From assembly GCF_001433855.1 (NCBI RefSeq), contig NZ_AZCP01000001.1, forward strand, positions 437,187 through 501,186: 64,000 nucleotides of DNA, given 5' to 3'. Under the pieces are notes generated by a model, which saw nothing but the letters and a program-made list of their open reading frames with translations, was not told the origin of the DNA and searched no databases. The stretch comes from Levilactobacillus brevis ATCC 14869 = DSM 20054. Its GTDB lineage: Bacteria; Bacillota; Bacilli; Lactobacillales; Lactobacillaceae. Position 1 is the first letter of the stretch. Each line of letters starts with the position of its first letter. Below are positions 46,276-54,652 of the stretch, one piece after another. Position numbers and translations under genes: made by a program.

Positions 46276-47538
46276 ATGAAACTTTTAGTTGTCGGATCAT
46301 CACACGGCGGCCGGGCTGCAATAACCGCTGCCCTTGCCCAAGACGCAACCATTGAAATCGATCTTATCGAAGCCGGACCCGTAACAACGGTCTATCCAAC
46401 ACAGGTCAAGGTTCACGCCAATACGCGTGCCATTCAGTTATTAGCCACTCAACATCAGTTACTGATTTCCCATGCTGGCCAGAAACAACGTCTCTCTTAC
46501 GATAAATTGATTCTGGCTCCTGGCGCTCAGGCAACAATCCCGGCCGTTCTCAGTACGACCAGCCAAAATGTCTTGCCTATGCGAACTCGAGCACAAATCA
46601 ATCACTTAAAGGCCGCAGCAACGGACGCGACCATCCATCACGTCATCGTCATTGGTGGTGGCTATATTGGCGTAGGTGCTGCCGATCTATTCAGTCAGCA
46701 TGGTAAACAGGTGACTTTAATCGAACACGGTCCCCAATTGCTCGGGTCTTACCTAGACAATGACTTCTCGATGCCAATTCAACAGGCCTTACAACAGCAA
46801 GGCGTAACCGTGCACGTTAACGAGCTGGTTACTGGGCTAACTGGTGCACCGGACGTGACAGGCGTGACCACTAATCAGACAACCTTATCGGCCGATTTGG
46901 TAGTCGTGGCTACCGGAACTACCCCTAACACGGACTGGCTAAAAGGCACCCTCGATTGTCTACCCAATGGTCTCATTAAAACTGATGCTTATTTGCAGAC
47001 CAGCGCGACTGACGTATTCGCTGTTGGGGATGCAATTGCCGTCACTTATTTGCCTCAGCATCAGTCACGAAGTATTGCTTTAGCCAGCAACGCCCAACGG
47101 CAAGGTGAACTGGCTGCTTTGAATTTACAGACGCCGGTTTTACCTTATACCGGTGTCGTTGGAACATCACAGTGGCAAGCCGGCCATCTGCAATTCGGTG
47201 TAACGGGACTGACGGACACAGCAGCACAACGAGCAAACATTTCCCATACAAGCGTCACCCTTACGCAGGACCAACGGCAATCACCCAACCCTGCTATCCC
47301 TACAAAACACGTTCAGCTCAGACTCACCTACGATCCACAAACTAAACAGCTCCTGGGCGCCCAAGTTCTAGCAGATGGCAATATTGACGAACTAATCAAC
47401 CTATTGGCACTAGCATTGCAAGCCCAGCAAACACTCGCGGATTTAGCCGTCGCCGATTTTTATATGTCACCAGGTAAAAATGATCTCCCCCATCTGATAA
47501 ATGCCGCCGCTATGACCGCCTACCGTCAGGAAAAATAA
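46276..47538 (+). CDS. NADH oxidase/CoA-disulfide-reductase-like flavoprotein
   Basis: FAD/NAD-dependent oxidoreductase of 420 residues. FAD-binding start LLVVGSSHGGRAAI, the LAPGAQATIP segment, the NAD motif VIVIGGGYIGVGAADLF near residue 127, and the second FAD site DVFAVGDAIAV near residue 250. The redox cysteine motif (SCG, near residue 42 in NADH oxidase and CoA-disulfide reductase) is missing, and the part where it would sit is shorter. It may oxidise NADH with O2 at the flavin or have another electron acceptor. Divergent from TetR. Confidence 0.78.
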   Translation: MKLLVVGSSHGGRAAITAALAQDATIEIDLIEAGPVTTVYPTQVKVHANTRAIQLLATQHQLLISHAGQKQRLSYDKLILAPGAQATIPAVLSTTSQNVLPMRTRAQINHLKAAATDATIHHVIVIGGGYIGVGAADLFSQHGKQVTLIEHGPQLLGSYLDNDFSMPIQQALQQQGVTVHVNELVTGLTGAPDVTGVTTNQTTLSADLVVVATGTTPNTDWLKGTLDCLPNGLIKTDAYLQTSATDVFAVGDAIAVTYLPQHQSRSIALASNAQRQGELAALNLQTPVLPYTGVVGTSQWQAGHLQFGVTGLTDTAAQRANISHTSVTLTQDQRQSPNPAIPTKHVQLRLTYDPQTKQLLGAQVLADGNIDELINLLALALQAQQTLADLAVADFYMSPGKNDLPHLINAAAMTAYRQEK

Positions 47539-47616
47539 CACTTATCAGGATACTGATTTTCTTCGTGCGTTTCAGTCAGCTAGAATGACCTCATCATCTA
47601 AAGGAGGTAACCGCTT

Positions 47617-48039
47617 ATGACTGACCAAAAACTTTTTACCAATACCGTTCTCATCCCTGCTGATGCTACTCGGGTTCATGCCACACTGACTAACCCACAA
47701 AATCTACTGAAATGGGTACCAGAAATCACGGCCGTTGACCCCGAAACCAATGTATTTGTCATCACCCGAACCCGGGCGGCCATTAATCAACATGAAGTCC
47801 TGACCGTCACTAGTAACGCGACCACTGTCACTTATACGAGCCGTGAGGGCCGCTTGCCTTATCAACTTGTCTTCACAATCGTTGGTCAAGCCAGTCAAAC
47901 CCTGCTGCAGGAAACCTTGTTCGTGCCCCGTAATACTGGCCTACCCTTGACATTACTGTCACCAATCGCTAAACACGCGTTGAAACAAAACCTAGAAATG
48001 CTCGCCATACTGTTGCGCCGACCAGCCATGCCAGACTAA
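47617..48039 (+). CDS. SRPBCC-like (START/Bet v1 fold) protein
   Basis: Protein of 140 residues. The start KLFTNTVLIPADATRVHATLTNPQNLLKWVPEITAVDPE has the strand-helix-strand pattern of polyketide-cyclase/SRPBCC proteins, followed by several predicted strands and a C-terminal helix. AAAGGAGGTAACCGCTT precedes the ATG. It lies 79 bp after the flavoprotein gene and may share the TetR-controlled transcript. Ligand unknown. Confidence 0.6.
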   Translation: MTDQKLFTNTVLIPADATRVHATLTNPQNLLKWVPEITAVDPETNVFVITRTRAAINQHEVLTVTSNATTVTYTSREGRLPYQLVFTIVGQASQTLLQETLFVPRNTGLPLTLLSPIAKHALKQNLEMLAILLRRPAMPD

Positions 48040-48061
48040 CTAATAGCGGATTGACAGACAA

Positions 48062-48109
48062 TTAAAATGACCCGAGATTATCAATTTGGCAATCTCGGGT
48101 CATTTTTGT
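48062..48109 (+). terminator. Intrinsic terminator
   Basis: AAAATGACCCGAGATT pairs with AATCTCGGGTCATTTTT around an eleven-base loop, after the SRPBCC-like gene. Confidence 0.85.
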
Positions 48110-48243
48110 GCGACTGCGCGCGTCAACTGATAGTTAACTTGTCAAAACCTCCCGATATGCTATATTAGATATACACGCTTAATCATAAATTCATTTTCTC
48201 ATTAAATGTTCATTTTATAACCACTTGAATCGAGCTGAATTCT

Positions 48244-48789
48244 ATGGAAAATCTACATCTAACTGACCATCTGGCGCTAGTTGCTCCTATTTCACCGCTA
48301 GCAGCGGACCTGTATGCGCTAATTGCCGCCGACAGAGTCAATTTAAGTCGCTGGTTACCTTGGGCCAACACCATGCATGAGGTCGCCGATGAAGCGGCAT
48401 TTCTTACCTACGCGCAAGGGCAAATAGCAGCTCATCAGCTGTGGCTAGCTATCATCACCGTCAACGGGAAGCCGGCCGGCATGATTGACTTGCACGACAA
48501 AAAGGATGGTCATGCTGATGTCGGTTACTGGTTGGGACGCCCGTATCAGGGACATGGTTACATCAGTCAAAGTCTCCAAGCACTGGAAAAGTTAGCTTTC
48601 AACGATTGGCAACTAAACAAGCTTCAGATTCTCACGGTTCCTGACAATATCGCCAGCCAAGCTGTGGCTAAAAGTAATCATTACCACCGCGACGCTCGAC
48701 TGCCCAAACATATCCCCACGTTAGCTGGTAACTATCAAGACGCTATTATCTTTTCCAAATTACGTCAAGACTGGTTAACACAAATTTAG
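48244..48789 (+). CDS. GNAT acetyltransferase, RimL/RimJ type
   Basis: Protein of 181 residues with the GCN5-like core: VGYWLGRPYQGHGYISQSLQALEKLAF supplies the acetyl-CoA binding motif, and the N-terminal LHLTDHLALVAPISPLAADLYALI fits the ribosomal-protein serine acetyltransferase group. Weak ribosome binding site (GAG) before ATG 48244. Stand-alone. Acceptor is unknown (ribosomal protein N-terminus or small molecule). Confidence 0.8.
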   Translation: MENLHLTDHLALVAPISPLAADLYALIAADRVNLSRWLPWANTMHEVADEAAFLTYAQGQIAAHQLWLAIITVNGKPAGMIDLHDKKDGHADVGYWLGRPYQGHGYISQSLQALEKLAFNDWQLNKLQILTVPDNIASQAVAKSNHYHRDARLPKHIPTLAGNYQDAIIFSKLRQDWLTQI

Positions 48790-48805
48790 TCCGCAGCCAC
48801 TAAAA

Positions 48806-48852
48806 TAAACCGGTATTTCAGCACTTAACTGAAAATACCGGTTTATTTTTAA
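48806..48852. terminator. Bidirectional terminator
   Basis: AAATAAACCGGTATTTCAG pairs with CTGAAAATACCGGTTTATTT between the convergent acetyltransferase and catalase genes. Confidence 0.85.
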
Positions 48853-48882
48853 TGACTGACCTAATCAGCCCAGTTATCTGAT

Positions 48883-50349
48883 CTAGTGCGTTGTATCAAA
48901 TGGGTAGTCCTTAATTTCATCTAATTTTAGGCCCAGCCCTTTGGCAACTGCCAACCCATAATCATGATCTGCTTCATAGAACTGAGCCGTCTCTAATCGC
49001 TTAACGTCATGGCTCTTAACTTGTCCCAGGTTCATGACAATGGTTTCAATTAACCGTTGTCGTTCATCGGCTGGTAACAAACGGTAAAGTTTTCCAGCGG
49101 CCCGACCATAATCTGTTTGATAGGCATAGTTACCGGCCTTTCCAGAAACAGTGTATGGTGTCAGCCGACCAGCAGGGTCTTCTTGCGGGCCACCCTGACC
49201 ATTCGGTTCATAGTTAACTTGATCCCCGTGATTATCCGTTTGCATGAACCCATCGCGCTCATAATTATTCGGATGGTTAAGTGGTCGATTAGCTGGCAAC
49301 TGCTCGTAGTTAACCCCTAACCGATAGCGTGCTGCATCCTTATAAGCAAACAGCCGACCCTGCAATAACTTATCGGGGGAAGGTTCAATTCCGGGTACCA
49401 AATTAGCCGGTGAAAAGGCAGCTTCCTCAACACCTTCAAAGTAATTATCAGGATTTTTATTTAGTGTGAACTCACCAATCTCAATCAACGGATAATCTTT
49501 TTGAGAAACGACTTGCGTCACATCAAAAATGTCAGCTGGATAATCGAGACCTGCCTGTTCAGGAATCACCTGTACACAAACTTTCCAGGTTGGAAAATCG
49601 CCGGCTTCAATCGCGTGATATAAATCAGCTTGCAGGTAATCGGGGTTCTCTCCGGCTAGACGCTGAGCGACGTCGTTGGATAAGTTCTGAATGCCTTGGG
49701 CCGTCCGGAAATGATACTTCACCCAAAAGACTTCACCCGCTTCATTCACCCATTTGAATGTGTGAGACCCATAACCATGCATCTTACGGTAGGAAGCCGG
49801 AATCCCCCGATCACTCATCAGAATCGTGACTTGGTGAACCGATTCGGGTGAGTGGGCCCAGAAGTCCCATTGCATATCTTGTGAACGCTCGTGTGTTCGT
49901 GGATCACGCTTTTGTGAATGAATAAAATCTGGAAACTTCAATGGGTCATTGACAAAGAATACCGGTGTATTGTTTCCCACGATGTCGTAATTCCCATCAT
50001 CTGTGTAAAACCGGAGTGCAAACCCCCGGACATCTCTAACTGTATCTGCTGAACCCATTTCTCCGGCCACTTGAGAAAAGCGAATCCGCATGGGAACTGA
50101 TTTCCCCATCTCAGTAAAAATATTGGCTTTGGTATATTGATGCATATCTTTAGTTAGTCGAAAAGTACCTTCCGCACCGGCACCTTTGGCATGAACCACC
50201 CGTTCTGGAATCCGTTCGCGGTTAAAGTGCGCCAACTTTTCCAATAAATTATAATCTTGTATGAGAACAGGCCCGCGTTGTCCGGCCGTTAGAGAGTGTT
50301 CATTATCTCCCCACGGTTGGCCCGCTGAGTTTTTTAAATCTTCACGCAT
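48883..50349 (-). CDS. katA: Heme catalase
   Basis: Monofunctional heme catalase of 488 residues (small-subunit clade). RERIPERVVHAKGAGAEG near residue 42 holds the distal His, RDVRGFALRFYTDDGNYDIVGNNTPVFF gives the distal Asn, and the proximal RLFAYKDAARYRLGVNYEQLP segment gives the heme-ligand Tyr. It decomposes H2O2. AGGGGGAATTTCTA precedes the ATG. Lactobacilli need external heme for activity. Lactate oxidase in this window makes its substrate. Confidence 0.95.
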   Translation of the reverse strand: MREDLKNSAGQPWGDNEHSLTAGQRGPVLIQDYNLLEKLAHFNRERIPERVVHAKGAGAEGTFRLTKDMHQYTKANIFTEMGKSVPMRIRFSQVAGEMGSADTVRDVRGFALRFYTDDGNYDIVGNNTPVFFVNDPLKFPDFIHSQKRDPRTHERSQDMQWDFWAHSPESVHQVTILMSDRGIPASYRKMHGYGSHTFKWVNEAGEVFWVKYHFRTAQGIQNLSNDVAQRLAGENPDYLQADLYHAIEAGDFPTWKVCVQVIPEQAGLDYPADIFDVTQVVSQKDYPLIEIGEFTLNKNPDNYFEGVEEAAFSPANLVPGIEPSPDKLLQGRLFAYKDAARYRLGVNYEQLPANRPLNHPNNYERDGFMQTDNHGDQVNYEPNGQGGPQEDPAGRLTPYTVSGKAGNYAYQTDYGRAAGKLYRLLPADERQRLIETIVMNLGQVKSHDVKRLETAQFYEADHDYGLAVAKGLGLKLDEIKDYPFDTTH

Positions 50350-50714
50350 TAGAAATTCCCCCTAAAGTGATTTTGGTACAAACCTAGTTTATTCATTTGG
50401 TAAATCCATGTAAACAAAAGACACCTTGTGAACTTATACCAGGGTGCTATTAATCACTCTATCGCTTATTTGCTAGGGGTTAACTGATACTTACTTCAAT
50501 AAACAAACTAACTAGCATTAATCTTTTCTCCCCACTAACTAGTAATAGCCGTCAACTTGCTTTAATCAAGTTAACGGCCATTACTAGTTTTCACGTACAA
50601 TGCTGAACACTCTATGCGGTAAGCTATCAGCTAATCAAGCACCCACTTACGGCCACTTGACATTTTCATTTTAACACTTCATACAAATGACGGGCTATTA
50701 AATTAAGCCCTAAA
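50350..50714. other. Intergenic region with a long hairpin
   Basis: 365 bp without a gene. A long stem-loop at 50536-50592 (AACTAGTAAT-GCCGT-AACTTG pairing with CAAGTT-ACGGC-ATTACTAGTT) is followed by TTTTC on the plus strand. No plus-strand gene ends just before it. The stop-side segment of the acetyltransferase gene is at 50715. The left 120 bp probably hold the catalase promoter; I could not fix its boxes. Confidence 0.45.
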
Positions 50715-51200
50715 TCAATATAGCGGTTTAACCAAATTAAACCAAACTTCACCAGCATGAGTTGAGTTAGCAACACCATGATTTTCAAATCCATTTTTAA
50801 GGTAAAAAAGCACGTTTCGTTCTAAGCTAGTTAAAGACAACGTTTCACGGTGAGCATTTTGTGCCCGTTCCTGCAATGCCACTAATAACCTACTTCCAAG
50901 GCCATGTCCTCGATACGCAGGATCAATGGCAATGGTATAGATTAGCTGGTGTCCACCCGTCGGTAAGTTTGTCGGCGTATGCTCGAACATCCAATCGGCC
51001 ACGTACGGTTCTTGTGTAGCTGCTCCGACGACAAATCCCACTAACTTATGCTTTTCCTTTGCAACTAAGAAGGTACCAGCTAACCGAGCCAATCGATCTT
51101 GATATTGTTCAGCAGTTCCCGCTTCTTCAGCCGTAAAACCTAACTGTTCGATTCGTAGGATTTCAGGTAAATCTGCCAATGTTGCATCCGTAATTTTCAT
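50715..51200 (-). CDS. GNAT acetyltransferase
   Basis: Protein of 161 residues with a GCN5 acetyl-CoA motif (TIAIDPAYRGHGLGSRLLVALQERA) and NVLFYLKNGFENHGV near the C-terminus; it resembles serotonin-N-acetyltransferase-like bacterial acetyltransferases. ATG 51200 is preceded by GTGAG; an upstream extension of 20 codons has no ribosome binding site. Substrate unknown. Confidence 0.8.
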   Translation of the reverse strand: MKITDATLADLPEILRIEQLGFTAEEAGTAEQYQDRLARLAGTFLVAKEKHKLVGFVVGAATQEPYVADWMFEHTPTNLPTGGHQLIYTIAIDPAYRGHGLGSRLLVALQERAQNAHRETLSLTSLERNVLFYLKNGFENHGVANSTHAGEVWFNLVKPLY

Positions 51201-51288
51201 CTTGCTCACACTCTCAATCGTCTTAAAATTCTTACACGATTTTAGCATAGCCAATCGCATTATCTGGTTACCATTCTAACATTCAGAG

Positions 51289-51939
51289 TTAGTGCTGGAT
51301 ATGCAAAATTTGTTGTGTGGCAACGCGATCCGTTCGAAACTGATTGAGCACTTTATCAGGCTTTTCATAGCCCAAGGCAATTCCCATAGCAATCGTTCGA
51401 TCCGTTGGGACGGCTAATTCCTGACGCAAAATATCAGGATATTTAACCAATTCGTACGACGAAAGTGATTGCACACCCCGTGCGGTTGCCGCCAGAGATA
51501 GTGTTTGGGAGAAGGCCCCTAGATCATAAATCGACCAACTATTTGGATTCTGTCCCAAAACCAAGTAGGCAATTGCCGGTGCCCGGTACAAGTTTTCTCG
51601 ACTATCCCAGTAGGTTGTCTGGTCAGCTTCGATGATTGGCCGAAACGTCCCGACCCAATGCCCCATATTTTGATTAGCCATAGTAGAAAAGTCGCCACGA
51701 TGGGCCTTGGCTAAATCGGCCGCCTCGGTAACCCCAGCTTGAGCGGCAGCTGCATACCGAGACTTAATCTGTTCTAAGGATTTCCCTGTCGCAATGTAAA
51801 CCTCCCACGGTTGAGAGTTCCCCCACGATGGCGTGCGTTGGGCATCCGTCACAATAGCTGTCAAGTTTTGATCGTCAATTGCTTTATCATCAAAGGCACG
51901 AGTTGCATGCCGGTCTTTAATCGCTTCTAATACATCCAT
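51289..51939 (-). CDS. Nitroreductase family protein
   Basis: FMN oxidoreductase of 216 residues. IKDRHATRAFDDKAI at the start (Arg for FMN), TPSWGNSQPWEVYIATG (FMN-binding Ser/Asn), SLSSYELVKYP and a C-terminal MGIALGYEKPDK are family hallmarks. It reduces nitro compounds or quinones with NAD(P)H. AAGGAGCTGATAACAA before the ATG. Part of the redox/oxidative gene neighbourhood around the catalase. Confidence 0.88.
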   Translation of the reverse strand: MDVLEAIKDRHATRAFDDKAIDDQNLTAIVTDAQRTPSWGNSQPWEVYIATGKSLEQIKSRYAAAAQAGVTEAADLAKAHRGDFSTMANQNMGHWVGTFRPIIEADQTTYWDSRENLYRAPAIAYLVLGQNPNSWSIYDLGAFSQTLSLAATARGVQSLSSYELVKYPDILRQELAVPTDRTIAMGIALGYEKPDKVLNQFRTDRVATQQILHIQH

Positions 51940-52072
51940 TTGTTATCAGCTCCTTAAACGCTGATATCTACACTTAGCTTTCATCAGCATAGAATCATTA
52001 TAAAAGATAGCTCTATCTTTTTCAAGGGCTAATTTTAAAAACGACTAGTCTTTCGATTAAACCATCTCGGAA

Positions 52073-53095
52073 CTACTTTTTCTGGTCAATCAAAATCGTC
52101 CCGGCCGCTGGGTTATGGTCAAGAGCCCCGACAATTGGGTGTGGCCTGTATAAGTCTTCCAAGTAATCAATGTCGGCTGTGGTTAGTTTCACCGATAATG
52201 CGGCAACTGCTTCGTCTAAATGGCTAGTCTTGGTTGAACCGACAATCGGTGCGGCGACGCCCTTAGCCCACTGCCAGGCCAAGGCAATCTGCGTCATCGA
52301 CACCTGATACTTGTGGGCTAATTCAGCGACTCGCGCCACGATCCGCTGGTCTTCCGTTTCAGTACGATCGTATTTTCCCATAGCTACCCGATCCGTTTGA
52401 CTGCGCAAGGTATCCACTTGCCAAGCAGAATGGCTAAGATGACCAGCCGCTAGTGGGCTGTAAGGCATCAACGAGACCCCCTGCTGTTGACAAATCGGAA
52501 TCAATTCTCGCTCATCTTCTCGGTACAATAAATTATAATGATTCTCCATCGTCTGAAATTGCGCCCAACCGCGATCCTTAGCAACCTGTTGCATATTGTT
52601 GAACTGATACCCGTACATAGCTGACGCGCCAATAGCCCGAACTTTTCCGGCCGTCACCAGTTCATTCAAAGCCGCCATGGTTTCCTCAATTGGGGTGTCA
52701 TAATCAAAGCGATGGATGATATACAAGTCCAAATAATCAGTTCCCAAACGCTTCAGCGTGCCATCAATTTCATGGTGAATAGCTTTAGCCGACAATCGTC
52801 CGGGATTGAAATAAACTTTAGAGGCCAAGACTACTTGATCCCGAGCAACTCGTTGCGCCTTGAGTGCCCGACCCAAATACGTTTCACTAGTTCCAGCCGA
52901 ATAGCCATTGGCCGTGTCAAAAAAATTAATGCCTAAGGACAACGCATGGCCAATGACCCGTTCACTAGCCGGATAATCTAACGTCCAATCATGCATCGTG
53001 CCCGGCTGACCGAAACTCATCGCGCCAACGCAAATCTTAGACGCCATAATCTCTGTGTGCCCTAACTTCGTGTATTGCATAGATGTCTGTGTCAT
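52073..53095 (-). CDS. Aldo/keto reductase
   Basis: NADPH aldo/keto reductase of 340 residues of the YajO/YakC-like group: ICVGAMSFGQPG at the start, INFFDTANGYSAGTSETYLG (Asp/Tyr catalytic), YLDLYIIHRFDYDTPIEET and the C-terminal PIVGSTKTSHLDEAV cofactor motif. The third, unrelated-position AKR in the window. AGGAGGATAAA before the ATG. Controlled by the divergent MerR-type promoter at 53157-53187. Confidence 0.88.
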   Translation of the reverse strand: MTQTSMQYTKLGHTEIMASKICVGAMSFGQPGTMHDWTLDYPASERVIGHALSLGINFFDTANGYSAGTSETYLGRALKAQRVARDQVVLASKVYFNPGRLSAKAIHHEIDGTLKRLGTDYLDLYIIHRFDYDTPIEETMAALNELVTAGKVRAIGASAMYGYQFNNMQQVAKDRGWAQFQTMENHYNLLYREDERELIPICQQQGVSLMPYSPLAAGHLSHSAWQVDTLRSQTDRVAMGKYDRTETEDQRIVARVAELAHKYQVSMTQIALAWQWAKGVAAPIVGSTKTSHLDEAVAALSVKLTTADIDYLEDLYRPHPIVGALDHNPAAGTILIDQKK

Positions 53096-53156
53096 TTTAT
53101 CCTCCTAGAATCATTATCAGTTCTCAACTATCTAGCTGATTTACCCGTTGTTGAAA

Positions 53157-53187
53157 ACCTTACCACTTAAAGTATACTTTAAGTCAA
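53157..53187 (-). promoter_or_regulatory. MerR-type promoter of the aldo/keto reductase
   Basis: On the minus strand TTGACT and TAAGGT are separated by 19 bp. The spacer and -35 contain the perfect 20-bp palindrome ACTTAAAGTATACTTTAAGT (53165-53184). The adjacent divergent MerR gene is the obvious activator. Confidence 0.75.
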
Positions 53188-53201
53188 GAAGGTGATCATT
53201 T

Positions 53202-53555
53202 TTAAAAATCGAAACTGTGGCTCAGCGTTACCACATCTCAACATCGGCCATTCGTTACTACGAACAACAGGGACTTATCGGCCCCATTAACCGCATCAAC
53301 GGTATCCGGGACTTCAACACTACTGATTTGGAAAGAATGGACTTCATTCTCTGCGTCAAACAATGTGGAATGACGATCAAGCAAATGAAGCAGTTCATCG
53401 CTACCTACGAACAAGGTGATAGTACGCTGCGTGAACGCTTGGCTATTCTCCAGGCCCAGTTAAGCACATCGGAAGAACAACGCACAACACTAACCCGATC
53501 CATTAACCATCTAAAACAAAAGATTGGCGATATTCGCATTCGTCTTGCTGAGTAA
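53202..53555 (+). CDS. MerR family regulator with altered start codon
   Basis: MerR-type protein: winged helix VAQRYHISTSAIRYYEQQGLIGP and DFNTTDLERMDFILCVKQCGMTIKQMKQFI, then a dimerisation helix. No cysteine metal site. The expected start, six bases after AAGGTGA, is TTA AAA ATC GAA ACT; TTA is not a normal start codon. The first usable start is GTG 53217, inside the first helix and without a ribosome binding site (112 residues). Possible explanations: TTA start, single-base loss of the start, or sequence error. It is divergent from the aldo/keto reductase. Confidence 0.65.
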   Translation, partial: LKIETVAQRYHISTSAIRYYEQQGLIGPINRINGIRDFNTTDLERMDFILCVKQCGMTIKQMKQFIATYEQGDSTLRERLAILQAQLSTSEEQRTTLTRSINHLKQKIGDIRIRLAE

Positions 53556-53637
53556 ACTAAAAATAACAGCGTACCCATGATTGAGGTACGCTGTTATTTA
53601 TTATATTCAGCAATCTATGATTGTTGTTCCAGCCTGC

Positions 53638-54534
53638 TTAAAATTGATGATTGTCGAAATACCGTTGAATCTGTTTAATCAATGGCTGGTGATTATTGTG
53701 GTGATAAATGAGTTTAAATTCAGAATGGGCAGTCGTCACACCATCCAACGATAGATAAGTAATGTGGTCATACGGTGTTGCCATATATTTAATAAGTTCA
53801 GTCGGATAAAAAGAGATCGCTTTTCCCATGCCCACCAGCAGCTGCATTTGTTCATAAGAATTCACTCGACGAGCGCTAAATGTGTCGGCGAACTGACCAA
53901 TACTACTCTTGAAAACCTCTTCTAAGTAGGTCGACTCCTCACTGCTGTAGTAAATCACCGGGAATTTAGCTAAATAATCTGCCGGCGAATCGGTTTGATC
54001 GGTTATTAAATCAGGGCTGATCCCCAGTGTCATATGATCCGTTACCAACGTGACACTATCCAAATTGGTTTGATCGATCTTCGCATTAAACAACGGATTG
54101 TCAATAATGACTGCACAATCTATTTTCTTTAAGAGCACATCTGAAATTAGATGTTCAATACCCGCCTCTTCAATTAAAAAGTTCGTTGTTGTTGGCAAGT
54201 CCAATAAGGCCATTCGTAACAACGCCCCTTCGAATGGTGAGAAATAACCCACACTAAATTGCTCTTTAGCTTGTTGCGTGATTTGCTGAACTTCATAAGT
54301 TGTCATGCGCATCGTATTCAGTAATTCCGTAGCCCGCGTTAAAAAATGCTTTCCAGCAGCTGTTAAGTTAATCTTATTTTTTTGCCGATCAAATAAGGTT
54401 GCCCCTATTTCAGTTTCTAACGCGCTTATTCGTTTTGACACTGCACGCTGCGACATTAAATTTAACTCGGCTGTTTTTTGAAAACTACCAAGTTGTACGG
54501 TTTCTACGAATAAGATTAATTGTCGTTCCTCCAT
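53638..54534 (-). CDS. LysR family transcriptional regulator
   Basis: Protein of 298 residues; the helix-turn-helix is at residues 8-50 (FVETVQLGSFQKTAELNLMSQRAVSKRISALETEIGATLFDRQ) and the effector domain follows. CTGGAGGTAAAT precedes the ATG. It is divergent from the zinc alcohol dehydrogenase at 54653, its likely target. Effector unknown. Confidence 0.86.
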   Translation of the reverse strand: MEERQLILFVETVQLGSFQKTAELNLMSQRAVSKRISALETEIGATLFDRQKNKINLTAAGKHFLTRATELLNTMRMTTYEVQQITQQAKEQFSVGYFSPFEGALLRMALLDLPTTTNFLIEEAGIEHLISDVLLKKIDCAVIIDNPLFNAKIDQTNLDSVTLVTDHMTLGISPDLITDQTDSPADYLAKFPVIYYSSEESTYLEEVFKSSIGQFADTFSARRVNSYEQMQLLVGMGKAISFYPTELIKYMATPYDHITYLSLDGVTTAHSEFKLIYHHNNHQPLIKQIQRYFDNHQF

Positions 54535-54652
54535 ATTTACCTCCAGACGAACTTTTGGTTCGGGTCCCGATTGATTTTAACAGAATACAGATCAGATTGC
54601 CATGACTATACTGTAATTGTGAATATTATATCAAGACAGGGTGGTTATGTTT

